A DNA stretch of 22,522 nt from JBBRMQ01 sp038230775 (GCA_038230775.1 JBBRMQ010000043.1:1-22522); one strand, 5' to 3'. Positions 8,302 through 15,665 are shown, counted from the first letter of the stretch. Made by a program: numbers and translations. The notes: generated by a model from the letters alone, not told the origin.

Positions 8302-8573
8302 GCGAGCTCCGCAAAGAACCGACTGTAGATCGAGTCCAGGGTCCTCAAGTCATTCGGATCGAGACTCTCGGAAAGAATCGTTCGGCCGCTCTCGGCCTCG
8401 AGAAAAAGAATGAACTCGACCACCTGCAGCGACTCGAGAAGCCGAGCCTCGATGATGTCTGTGCGTGAGTCGACGGCAATGTCCGCGATCTCGGGGTTCG
8501 CTCGGACCAGCCATGTTCGCAACCGCTGGAGGACGTATTGGCGATCAGCGGCCGGCATCGGATCCTCGTCCAT
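8298..8573 (-). CDS. Stand-alone acyl/aminoacyl carrier protein
   Basis: 91 aa, acidic and helical. The phosphopantetheine attachment serine is Ser49 in LLESLQVVEFILFLE; the motif is E-S-L instead of the common D-S-L. Helix 3 (DPNDLRTLDSIYSRF) is also carrier-like. By family, the serine is modified by a phosphopantetheinyl transferase (none is encoded in the window) and tethers intermediates. It lies two genes from the synthetase-like ligase, the usual pairing for aminoacyl carrier proteins. The ATG at 8573 overlaps the DUF3419 gene by 29 bp. An in-frame ATG at 8558 (86 aa) has GAGG at better spacing and may be the real start, since the GGAAGG next to the first ATG has no spacer. Confidence 0.85.
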   Translation of the reverse strand: MDEDPMPAADRQYVLQRLRTWLVRANPEIADIAVDSRTDIIEARLLESLQVVEFILFLEAESGRTILSESLDPNDLRTLDSIYSRFFAELA

Positions 8574-9651
8574 CCTTCCGCACGTGAACGACGTGAAACG
8601 CTGCGTTGACGAAGGCGCGATCGCGTTGCGCGAGCGCTGAGGAAAGGCCGCTGTCCTCTTCCAGGTACTGCCGGACGGAGCTCGGGAGGGGACGATCCAC
8701 CATCAGCGCCCGGTAACACACCGTCGCGCGGTCGCGCGCGACGCGAATGACCTGTTGAAAAAAGGGAGCAATCTCTGCATCGGAAAGCCATTCGCTGACA
8801 TTCGAAAGGTAGAACTTGTCGCAGGAAGAGTCGGGTCGCTCGCGCAGAAAGTCACGGATGTCGGCGACATGCGTTTCGAGCGCGCCCGCCGATTGTGAGA
8901 GTGCTTGTCGCGCGCTCTCCTGCAGGTAGCCGGGACGTCCGGTGGCACGTTCGGGATAGGTTCCCCGAAGGATCCAGGACAGAAAGTAATTGTCTGCGAT
9001 GGGCAGATCTGTCAAGCACCGTGCGGCACGAGCGTACAGCTCCGCCGGCAGGTTGCCAGCGGCGATGTGACGATAGAACGATGGATCGAGCGCCCAATCA
9101 AGAATGCGTTTGTGCCCGAGGTAGAAGAGCCGTCGCCAGCCGGGCGTGTCCCAGGTGTCGTGGTAAAAACGTCGCTGCGCTTCGAGCGTCGGGAGCGCAA
9201 ACAGATCCTCGATCCGACCGGCGGGGTGGACAGTGCGAATGAGCCAGCGCAGCATCGCGAAATAGCGTTCGATTTTCCCTTGGGAGATGACGCCGCGTTC
9301 GATCGCGCCGATTCTGCGCCGCCAGAATTCCTCGCTGTCATCTGGCAGAGAGTCGCTCAGAAATTCGAAAACCTCGCGACGACGTGAACAGTGCTGCGCA
9401 CCGAGAAAACATGCCGCTTGATGAGTCGGAAGGTGGCGCACGGCAGCATGCTTGAGACGAAGAAGATGGATCTGCGCCGGATTGCGGTCGACCGCGTGAA
9501 GCCGTCGCGGTCCCCGAGTCAACAGGGACAGAGCGGTACAGCCGGCGCCGGCCACGGCGATGACGTCGTCGTCTGGTTCGATCTGCAGTGCGGATGTCTC
9601 GAGCGCCGCGTCTTCCCAGTTCTGCGCGTAGATCACCTCAGCTTCAGCCAT
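8545..9651 (-). CDS. DUF3419 (BtaA-like) SAM-dependent 3-amino-3-carboxypropyl transferase
   Basis: 368 aa. The N-terminus has the family hallmarks Y-A-Q-N-W-E-D (8-14), a nucleotide-binding-like AVAGAGCTALSLL (32-44) and the acidic AVDRNPAQ (53-60). A C-terminal Rossmann-like part with DKFYLSNVSEWLSD follows. In betaine-lipid synthesis BtaA moves the 3-amino-3-carboxypropyl group of S-adenosylmethionine to diacylglycerol, releasing methylthioadenosine. No BtaB-type N-methyltransferase is nearby, so betaine-lipid synthesis is unlikely. In this operon it probably attaches a homoserine-like side chain to a carrier-bound or released intermediate (inference). It starts 8 bp inside the SDR gene (9644-9651). 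Confidence 0.82.
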   Translation of the reverse strand: MAEAEVIYAQNWEDAALETSALQIEPDDDVIAVAGAGCTALSLLTRGPRRLHAVDRNPAQIHLLRLKHAAVRHLPTHQAACFLGAQHCSRRREVFEFLSDSLPDDSEEFWRRRIGAIERGVISQGKIERYFAMLRWLIRTVHPAGRIEDLFALPTLEAQRRFYHDTWDTPGWRRLFYLGHKRILDWALDPSFYRHIAAGNLPAELYARAARCLTDLPIADNYFLSWILRGTYPERATGRPGYLQESARQALSQSAGALETHVADIRDFLRERPDSSCDKFYLSNVSEWLSDAEIAPFFQQVIRVARDRATVCYRALMVDRPLPSSVRQYLEEDSGLSSALAQRDRAFVNAAFHVVHVRKDGRGSDAGR

Positions 9652-10792
9652 GGGTGGGCCTCAGACCGTGCTGCCAACTCGTTTCCACGGCGTGCGTGAT
9701 GATCGGCTGCAGCCATTCACGGGCGTTCGTCAGGCTGGGACCATCGTTCGCCAGATCGAGGTCGAGCTGGGTCGTGTCGAAAATCTTGGGGGATTCCATC
9801 GGCCGCGTTACGGTCTGCATCTGCCGGACGACGTCTCGCAGTCGGGTGTTCCCCGTCATCTCAACGATCTCGATAAAGTTCTGAAACACCGCTGAGCTCA
9901 CGGCGAGAGGTAACGGTCGTCCCAGCCGCTCCCAGCTCGAGTCGACAGCCGCAATGCATGCGGCGATCTTCGGGAACAGCTCGCCGACGGCGAGCGAGCG
10001 ATCGCGACCGGCGCAAACGTGATAGGTCTTGCCGGCGGTAAAGTTTCGATCCAGCAGGTGCCACACAGCGCGACTCGCGAAGTCCGAGGGAATGACATCG
10101 AGCAGTTGGCCGGCGTCTCCCGGAAACATGGCCAGCAATCCGCGATAGAAGAGCCGGAGCACCGGATAGAGCCCGCTAAAATGCGCCACCCGACCGTCGG
10201 TGCGGCGACCGACGACCAGTGCCAGGCGGAGAATCGCGATCGGCAGGTCGGACATCGCCTTTCGTGCTTCGTCCTCCGCGAAGGCTTTCGAACGTTCGTA
10301 CTCGTTGTTGAACTGCGTGTCGCAATCGAGCTCGTCCTCCAGGATCGTGCCGCATCGGCGGCCTGCGACATGCGCCGTGCTGATGACGGCAATCCGTTCC
10401 AGTCGGTGGCAGGATCGCGCAAGCGCGAAGACATTCGAAGTACTGGTGACGTTATTGCGGATGGCCACCTCCCGCGTCTGGTCGAATCGCGTGACGGCGC
10501 CGGCGTGGATGATGTCCGTTACCGACCGAAGCAGCGGGGCACCCGGAGGAATGCCGAGTCCCGCAGTCGTCATGTCGCCACCGATCGCTTCGAGACGATG
10601 GCGCTCGCCGGCCGGAACCTCGCCCCATTCCAGCAGCCACGAGCGTTTCTTCTCGACTTCGCGCGCCGTTCCGCGCAGCAGAACCACCATCGAACGGGTC
10701 GCGTCGCGTCGAAAGAACTCACGCACGATTTCGCAACCCACGACGCCGGTGGCACCGGTGAGCAGGATTGATCCGGTGTTCACGGGAGTCAT
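9644..10792 (-). CDS. Thioester-reductase-like SDR (NAD-binding domain 4 / male-sterility type)
   Basis: 382 aa extended short-chain dehydrogenase. The nucleotide loop T-G-A-T-G-V-V-G (12-19) sits at the N-terminus, catalytic Thr139 is in the VISTAHVAG strand, and Tyr165/Lys169 form Y-x3-K (NEYERSKAFAE). The IIHAGAVTRFD and RNNVTST segments are typical of thioester reductases (R domains) and fatty acyl reductases. Such proteins reduce a carrier- or CoA-bound thioester with NAD(P)H to an aldehyde or alcohol, releasing the chain. The matching carrier is encoded two genes downstream. A plain epimerase/dehydratase role cannot be excluded. The ATG overlaps the KAS III stop as ATGA (10789-10792). 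Confidence 0.82.
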   Translation of the reverse strand: MTPVNTGSILLTGATGVVGCEIVREFFRRDATRSMVVLLRGTAREVEKKRSWLLEWGEVPAGERHRLEAIGGDMTTAGLGIPPGAPLLRSVTDIIHAGAVTRFDQTREVAIRNNVTSTSNVFALARSCHRLERIAVISTAHVAGRRCGTILEDELDCDTQFNNEYERSKAFAEDEARKAMSDLPIAILRLALVVGRRTDGRVAHFSGLYPVLRLFYRGLLAMFPGDAGQLLDVIPSDFASRAVWHLLDRNFTAGKTYHVCAGRDRSLAVGELFPKIAACIAAVDSSWERLGRPLPLAVSSAVFQNFIEIVEMTGNTRLRDVVRQMQTVTRPMESPKIFDTTQLDLDLANDGPSLTNAREWLQPIITHAVETSWQHGLRPTHG

Positions 10793-11787
10793 GCTTCCAG
10801 CACCGTGCAGCTCCAGTGAGCGCCGAATCCCATGACGAAGAGCGCGACCTTGTCGCCCACGCGTATCCGTCCATCGTCGATCGCGTCGACGTAGTTGATG
10901 ATGTTGTCCGAGGCGACGACATGGCCGATCCGCCCGATGTTCGCGGTGTAAACGCGCTCAATTGGCAGGTCGAGAATCTGTGCGAGGATCGTCCAGCTCT
11001 TCAGATTCAGGTTGTGCGGAACGAGAAGATCAATCGACTCGAGGTTGAGTCCGGCGCGGTCGACGGCATCGACGATCACTCTGCGTGCGAGGGGGAAGTA
11101 GGCAGCGATCAGCTGATCGTGGCTGACCGCCGCGTCCCAGTAGGCGCCGCGACTCACATGAGTCATGGACAGGACGCGGTTCGTGTTGCAGCTGCGCGAG
11201 ACGATTGCCGCACAAGCGCCGTCGGACATCAGGTTGTAGACGATCTCCCGTTTCGCCGAACGCGGAAAGCGGTCCGCCGCAACACACAGAACGTTGTGGA
11301 TGTCGGGATCGGCGACGATGTAGGCGCGCGCCGTCCGGATCGCGGCTTGAAACGAGTTGCATGCAAGCTGCGCGAGTCCGATGACCGCGGCATTCGGAAG
11401 GCCTAGCTTGGCCTGAAGGTACAGGCCGGGGAAACGGAACAACGGCGTTGGATCGGTCATCGCCCCCCACCGTTCCTGTTCGTCGTCGGCCATCACCGAA
11501 CTTGTTGCCAACGCCCCGGCGTAAATGACGAGGTCCACCTTATCGACGTCGAATCCGCTCCGCGTTTGGAGATCGCGGACGGCTTGCAGGGCCATCTCCT
11601 CAGCAGACACGTCGTCGGCCACGCAGATTGAGCCGAAGCCGAGTTGGATGAGCTTTTCGGCGCTGCTGTTTGCCTGGCCGGCGGTGACAACTTGCTCGAC
11701 TGTTCGTCGACTCGGAGGCAGGTAGTAGCCGAGAGCGGCCAAGCCACATCGATCGCGCTCTCGTTCCGAGGAACTCATACGCGACAC
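10789..11787 (-). CDS. 3-oxoacyl-ACP synthase III-like condensing enzyme/acyltransferase
   Basis: 332 aa thiolase fold, FabH length. The nucleophile is Cys143 in GLAQLACNSFQAA, and His258 in LLVPHNLNLKSW fits the FabH histidine. The third FabH catalytic residue (Asn in G-N-T-S) aligns with His289 in IGHVVASD, with Asp294 close by, so the canonical Cys-His-Asn triad is altered. Housekeeping fatty-acid initiation is therefore unlikely; specialised condensation or C-O/C-N acyl transfer is more plausible (inference). The GTG at 11787 has GGAA about 7 nt upstream; ATG 11778 is an alternative start. It is the first biosynthetic gene, 60 nt after the regulator gene, and overlaps the SDR start by 4 bp. 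Confidence 0.87.
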   Translation of the reverse strand: MSRMSSSERERDRCGLAALGYYLPPSRRTVEQVVTAGQANSSAEKLIQLGFGSICVADDVSAEEMALQAVRDLQTRSGFDVDKVDLVIYAGALATSSVMADDEQERWGAMTDPTPLFRFPGLYLQAKLGLPNAAVIGLAQLACNSFQAAIRTARAYIVADPDIHNVLCVAADRFPRSAKREIVYNLMSDGACAAIVSRSCNTNRVLSMTHVSRGAYWDAAVSHDQLIAAYFPLARRVIVDAVDRAGLNLESIDLLVPHNLNLKSWTILAQILDLPIERVYTANIGRIGHVVASDNIINYVDAIDDGRIRVGDKVALFVMGFGAHWSCTVLEA

Positions 11788-11847
11788 AATGCGTTTCCGG
11801 CGGCGCGAAATCTTGGCGTTTCTTCGGGATTCTTCTGGCCGGTGGCT

Positions 11848-12483
11848 CTATTCGCCCGCGCGGTCTAGCGTCGTCGTCGAAGTTCCAAAATGGCGCCGGC
11901 GGAAAACCATTCGGACGCCTCCAACGTGAAACTCAGCGCCATCATCCAGATCGGCTGCGACGATGCGCTTGTCGAGGATGAACGTCCCGTTCTTGCTGCC
12001 GAGGTCCGTCAGTGTTGCGCGATCCCCGGTCAAGGTGATGGTCGCGTGATGTCGGGAGACGGTCGAGTCATCGATAAAGATGGCCACGTGAGGATCACGA
12101 CCGATGATATTTTCGCCGGACGTGAGCGCGATTCGATTGGCCCCACATTCGATGAATCCGGACGTCACCGGCCTCGAGGCGAAATCTCGGCAAAACGCGT
12201 AGCCGAAGCCGTGGACGGTGCGGATGTACATCGGCGCCTGCGCGGTATCGTTGAGCGCCGTCCGAAGGTCGGAAACAAGGCTGGCAAGGGTCGCTTCCGA
12301 AACGAATGACCCCGGCCAGATCGCATCGTGCAGGTCCTGTTTGGAGACCGCGTTTGGCCTCTGCGCGATGAGTGTCTCCAGCAAACGAAACGCTTTGGGT
12401 GAAAGAGGGACCGGAACACCTTCGCGCAACAGCAGGCGCCGTCCGGAATCAACGACGAATGAATCGAAGTCAATCTCGCTCAT
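11848..12483 (-). CDS. Winged-helix DNA-binding regulator fused to an FHA domain
   Basis: 211 aa from ATG 12483. Residues 1-100 are an OmpR/PhoB-type winged helix (Trans_reg_C): VPVPLSPKAFRLLETLIAQR, the DLHDAIWPG turn, a recognition helix near ATLASLVSDLRTAL, and the wing IRTVHGFGYAF. Residues about 115-200 are an FHA domain with all landmarks: IIGRD, SRHHATI, DLGSKNGTF. FHA domains bind phosphothreonine peptides, so DNA binding or partner choice could depend on a Ser/Thr kinase. There is no receiver domain. The in-frame extension up to 12633 is unlikely to be translated because the fold starts at MSEIDFDSF. It precedes the biosynthetic operon on the same strand by 60 nt and is probably its regulator, possibly co-transcribed. 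Confidence 0.9.
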   Translation of the reverse strand: MSEIDFDSFVVDSGRRLLLREGVPVPLSPKAFRLLETLIAQRPNAVSKQDLHDAIWPGSFVSEATLASLVSDLRTALNDTAQAPMYIRTVHGFGYAFCRDFASRPVTSGFIECGANRIALTSGENIIGRDPHVAIFIDDSTVSRHHATITLTGDRATLTDLGSKNGTFILDKRIVAADLDDGAEFHVGGVRMVFRRRHFGTSTTTLDRAGE

Positions 12484-12695
12484 GTGTCCGATTGATGCGA
12501 TTCTAGAACGAGCCGAAGGCTTCCTCAGCAGTTCCCGCGGACCGTGCACAACTCCTTGGTAGCGCGGACGAACAGATAGGTGCAATCCGCCTGGATCCAT
12601 CTGGGCTCGCCAGGCCGTGAAACCATGAATCAAGGGTCGCGGCGATCGCGAACGAACATGCGATACGTTTCATTTTGAGTCAGGAGCGATGACCG
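12484..12695. other. Intergenic region upstream of the regulator
   Basis: 212 bp with no convincing gene. An 8-bp palindrome TTCTAGAA (12501-12508) lies about 18 nt above the regulator start. Read on the minus strand it contains TAGAAT (12500-12505), a possible -10 element, but no good -35 was seen at 16-18 nt. The palindrome might alternatively be an operator. Both readings are tentative. Confidence 0.3.
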
Positions 12696-12821
12696 ATGCT
12701 CGAGATTCGACCGCACGGCGAATGCTGCGACCGCGATCTTCCGCCGGAATCGCCCGACGCGATCATCTGCACCTTCGAATGCACCTTCTGCGCGACGTGT
12801 GCCGATGAGAGGCGCGTGTAG
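12696..12821 (+). CDS. Truncated DUF1272 small cysteine-rich protein (possible pseudogene)
   Basis: A 41-codon reading frame begins with the family's signature: MLEIRPHGECCDRDLPPES, then ICTFECTFC and a further Cys (Cys10, 11, 25, 29, 32, 35). DUF1272 proteins normally continue with a CPNC pair and GGEL, for about 55-75 aa in all, forming a zinc-ribbon-like unit. Here the frame ends at ADERRV and a TAG, and the next base starts the repeat element at 12822. AGGAG at 12682-12686 is well placed as a ribosome binding site. The missing second cysteine pair probably makes the product non-functional. Function of the family is unknown. Confidence 0.6.
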   Translation: MLEIRPHGECCDRDLPPESPDAIICTFECTFCATCADERRV

Positions 12822-12983
12822 CCTGCGGCTGGCCGGTCGGTCAGAGGACCGGCTCGCGAACGCGAGGTTAAGCACGAACACGAAGCGAAGTGTGGGGCCA
12901 GCCCTCCGGCTGGCCGGCCAGTCAGAGGACTGGCCCCACACCTCCTCGCTGACGCGAGGTTTAAGCACGGACGCGAAGCGAAG
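12822..12983. repeat. Two direct copies of a hairpin-rich intergenic repeat
   Basis: Copy 1 (12822-12890) and copy 2 (12903-12983) share the order CGGCTGGCCGG, GTCAGAGGAC, GACGCGAGGTT or similar, AAGCACG and CGAAGCGAAG. Copy 2 contains an insertion of about 12 bp. Each has an inverted repeat round an AGAG loop; in copy 2 it is a perfect 8-bp stem GGCCAGTC/GACTGGCC (12916-12935). A further perfect 11-bp inverted repeat, TGTGGGGCCAG (12891-12901) with CTGGCCCCACA (12930-12940), spans the junction and would compete with the inner hairpin. It resembles a REP/BIME-type element; no transposase is present. It could also act as a bidirectional transcription stop between 12821 and 13041 (inference). 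Confidence 0.7.
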
Positions 12984-13040
12984 GGCCAGGCTGAAGCCCG
13001 GCCCGACATCCAGCATGCAACGCCTGGCATTGATGAAGAT

Positions 13041-14840
13041 TCAGGGTGCCAGTGGATCGAGCGTACGAAACGCCACGCGTAGCTGATCGTCGGTGAGGCG
13101 GTCGAGTTGGGTGAGCGTCGGCGCCGAAGCGTCGAACCCTGCAATGCCGGCGGCGTGCTTGCGCATCCAGGCCACGATGCCGCGCAGCACGCGTTCGTTC
13201 GCCTCCGCATGTGCGCCCTTTCCTCCGACCGGCGTGAGAATCGAGCCCATCGTTCCCCGCGGCGCCGGCGCGAACACTACCTCGGATAGTTTCGCCCGAA
13301 ACTCGAGCTCGACGCTCTTCGAGATTCCGAGGGCCTTGTCGATGGAGTGACGCCCTTCGTGCGCCCAGATCGACGCCGCGAGCTTGTCCGCGGAGGCCGT
13401 GCTGATGAAGGCGTCGCGCAACGCGTCGCCGGTCAGACCCTGCGACGCGAGCCGGTCGCGGAGGACGATTGCGTATTCCTGCTTCAATCGGAGTCTGAGA
13501 CCGAGCAATGCGGCCACCGCGTCGCCCGAGACGCGCTGGCGATCGAGAGCCGTCTCGCGCTTGATTTCATCCTCTGTGCGGGCTCTTTCGATCGGGTCCG
13601 TTAGCTTCTGCCAGAGCTCAATCGGCCCGTCGGCGTACATCGGCCGCACCTGAAACATCGCATCCTTGCCAATCCAACCACCGGTCCCGTGATCGTTCTG
13701 CGTCGCCCACGCTGCAAAGCCGTCGCTGACGATTCCATCCAGCTGCACGAAGTGCAACGTGCCTTTGTGGCCATGTTGCTCGACCGAGCGCGCCTCATCC
13801 GCCACGCGATGACCGTAGAGAACACTGAAGATTCCATCGGTCTCGCCAAGAGTCACCACCGCGCCGAAGCGTCGTTCGACTTCGCGCTGCGCGGCTTCCG
13901 GCGAGAACGGAGGCGCCTCACCGGGCCATGACAGCGCCCGCCAGAGTGTTGCCGCCTCGCCCCCGAGGGCGCGGACGAACGCCTTGTCATCGGAGGTGCT
14001 GAGGGCGATGGAGCGATGATGTTCAGCGACGAGGGCGGTGAGTCGCTGGACCGATGCCGCATACGGGATGATGTCCCGTACGGCAGCGTCGAGTGCGATC
14101 GGTGTACTCGCGCACGGATCGCGAAGCACCAGGTCCGCCTCGCCGAATAGGCGCGATGCGCTCAGCGCGAGGGCGGCTGCTTTCCGATCGGCAATCGAAG
14201 TCGGGACGAGAGCCGGCAGGTCGGCGTAGTACCAACGCCATGCGGAGAGCGCCGCCGCATCGTCGTGCGACAGCAGAGCGGCATCGAGCAGGAGCCGCGT
14301 GCGATCGATCGTCGGTCCGCTTCCTGCCACGGCGCGCTGCAGTTTTGCGATGGCGTCGGCGAGTGGCGCGCGGTCGGGACATTTTCCCGCGTCGCGCTCG
14401 CCGCGGGCCTGTTCCCAGGTTGCGTCCGCGTGACAGGTCAGCGCTTCATCGCGTTCCTTTTGCGTTCTTGCGGTGTCGTAGGCGAGTTGCGCTGCTTTGC
14501 GTGCGGCATCGAAATCATGAAGGAGCTCGCACTCCATTCGCGAGCGCTCCGCGGATGCGTTCGAGAACTCGACACTGGAAGTGGCGATCTCCGCCAGACG
14601 CGTTCGTGCCGCCGCCGCGTCGTGGAGGATGTACCAATCGATTCGTGCCACGTGGATCCGCGCGCGGTCGCGCCGCTGCGGATCGGAGTCCTTCTCCGCT
14701 GCCTCAACGTACAGAGCGCGGACGCGCCGCTGATCGCGCGACATCGAGGAGTTCTCCGCCTCGTCGTAAGGGCTTGCCGCGAACGCCGCGCAAGCGATGA
14801 GCAGAAGGGTGAGGGTCAGAAGGCTCTTCATTGAAGGCAT
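13041..14840 (-). CDS. Secreted protein with HEXXH motif (putative metallopeptidase)
   Basis: 599 aa. The N-terminus is a signal peptide (SLLTLTLLLIACAAFAAS, cleavage probably after AFA near 21). Residues about 35-290 are alanine-rich and helical, with repeat-like helical pairs that resemble TPR-type scaffolds. Near the C-terminus, HEGRH at 494-498 fits the zincin motif HEXXH, followed by SVELEFRAKLSEV where Glu513 or Glu520 could be the third ligand. I do not recognise a named family, so peptidase activity is a motif-based suggestion. ATG 14831 (MKSLL) is an equally likely start; neither has a clear Shine-Dalgarno. It stands alone, 54 bp downstream of the AraC gene on the same strand, and may be under its control. 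Confidence 0.8.
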   Translation of the reverse strand: MPSMKSLLTLTLLLIACAAFAASPYDEAENSSMSRDQRRVRALYVEAAEKDSDPQRRDRARIHVARIDWYILHDAAAARTRLAEIATSSVEFSNASAERSRMECELLHDFDAARKAAQLAYDTARTQKERDEALTCHADATWEQARGERDAGKCPDRAPLADAIAKLQRAVAGSGPTIDRTRLLLDAALLSHDDAAALSAWRWYYADLPALVPTSIADRKAAALALSASRLFGEADLVLRDPCASTPIALDAAVRDIIPYAASVQRLTALVAEHHRSIALSTSDDKAFVRALGGEAATLWRALSWPGEAPPFSPEAAQREVERRFGAVVTLGETDGIFSVLYGHRVADEARSVEQHGHKGTLHFVQLDGIVSDGFAAWATQNDHGTGGWIGKDAMFQVRPMYADGPIELWQKLTDPIERARTEDEIKRETALDRQRVSGDAVAALLGLRLRLKQEYAIVLRDRLASQGLTGDALRDAFISTASADKLAASIWAHEGRHSIDKALGISKSVELEFRAKLSEVVFAPAPRGTMGSILTPVGGKGAHAEANERVLRGIVAWMRKHAAGIAGFDASAPTLTQLDRLTDDQLRVAFRTLDPLAP

Positions 14841-14894
14841 GATGCCCGGCGCGCGCGGCGCGGTCTTGCATGCCGTTAGCAGCCTGGTATGCGA

Positions 14895-15665
14895 TTAGCG
14901 GGCGAGAGACTCACGCCGGAAAACCGCAGGCGTGGTGCCGGTGACGCGCCGGAAGACCCGCGTGAAGTGACTCTGGTCGGCGAAGCCGCTCTCGTAAGCG
15001 ACGTCGGACGGTGCATGTCCCGCCGCGAGTTGCTTTTTCGCGTGCGCCACCCGGCGCTCGCGAAGCATCTCGCCGACGGTCATCGCATAGTGATGACGAA
15101 ACGACCGCGCGAGGTGTGTCGGATGAACACCGGCACCAGTCGCCAGAGTCGTCAACGTGAGCGGCTCGTCGAATCTCGACTCGAGGTTTCGCCGCACCTC
15201 ACGCAGCCACCGCGGAGCGCGATCGTCGATCGTCTCGCGCCGGCTCCATGCGCCGAGCTCCAGCATCAAGGCCTCGACGATCTGTCCCGAAACGTCGTCC
15301 GGTCTCGCGAATTCGCGGCGCAGTTTCGAGGCAATGGTGGCCGCGATGGGCGCGGGAATCACACTGGTCCGGTCGAAAACGCCGCCATGAACATTGAGGC
15401 ACGTCGTGCGGCCGGCGAAGCGATTGGCGTGTCGAGAGCCGGCGGCGTGAACGACGATGCTGCCCGCGTCGCATTGCAGCGAGCTGCTGCCGGAGACTTC
15501 CTTATATCCGCCGCGAACCACCACCGTGGCATACGCGGCTTCGTGTCCGTGAAGGCAGATCGACGACTGGGAGTCGTAGCGCGTGACGGAGAGGAGCCAG
15601 CCGCCGATGTTCTGACGAGCCAGCTCGCGGCCGTGAAGGTCGAGTGAGGATTCGCAGCGTCGCAT
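14895..15665 (-). CDS. AraC-family transcriptional regulator
   Basis: 256 aa. The C-terminal 95 residues carry two helix-turn-helix units of the AraC/XylS type: LTLTTLATGAGVHPTHLARSFR (about 169-190) and APSDVAYESGFADQSHFTRVFRR (about 218-240), ending with the family's TGTTPAVFRR. The N-terminal half is a cupin-like sensor with HGHEAAYATVVVRG and GSRHANRFAG, suggesting small-molecule binding. The ligand is unknown. It is divergent from the RNA helicase gene (60-bp gap) and precedes the HEXXH gene on the same strand, so either neighbour could be a target. Confidence 0.93.
   Translation of the reverse strand: MRRCESSLDLHGRELARQNIGGWLLSVTRYDSQSSICLHGHEAAYATVVVRGGYKEVSGSSSLQCDAGSIVVHAAGSRHANRFAGRTTCLNVHGGVFDRTSVIPAPIAATIASKLRREFARPDDVSGQIVEALMLELGAWSRRETIDDRAPRWLREVRRNLESRFDEPLTLTTLATGAGVHPTHLARSFRHHYAMTVGEMLRERRVAHAKKQLAAGHAPSDVAYESGFADQSHFTRVFRRVTGTTPAVFRRESLAR

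Noticed and set aside
8545..9651. Betaine-lipid synthesis locus
   Set aside because: The DUF3419 protein alone would fit, but no BtaB-like methyltransferase is present and the neighbours are carrier-protein enzymes.
12822..12983. Possible CRISPR array
   Set aside because: Only two unequal copies with internal hairpins, no regular spacers and no cas genes.
12680..13210. Minus-strand frame of 176 codons across the repeat region
   Set aside because: It runs through the repeat copies and the antisense of the DUF1272 fragment; the protein is Arg/Ser/Pro-rich repeat translation.
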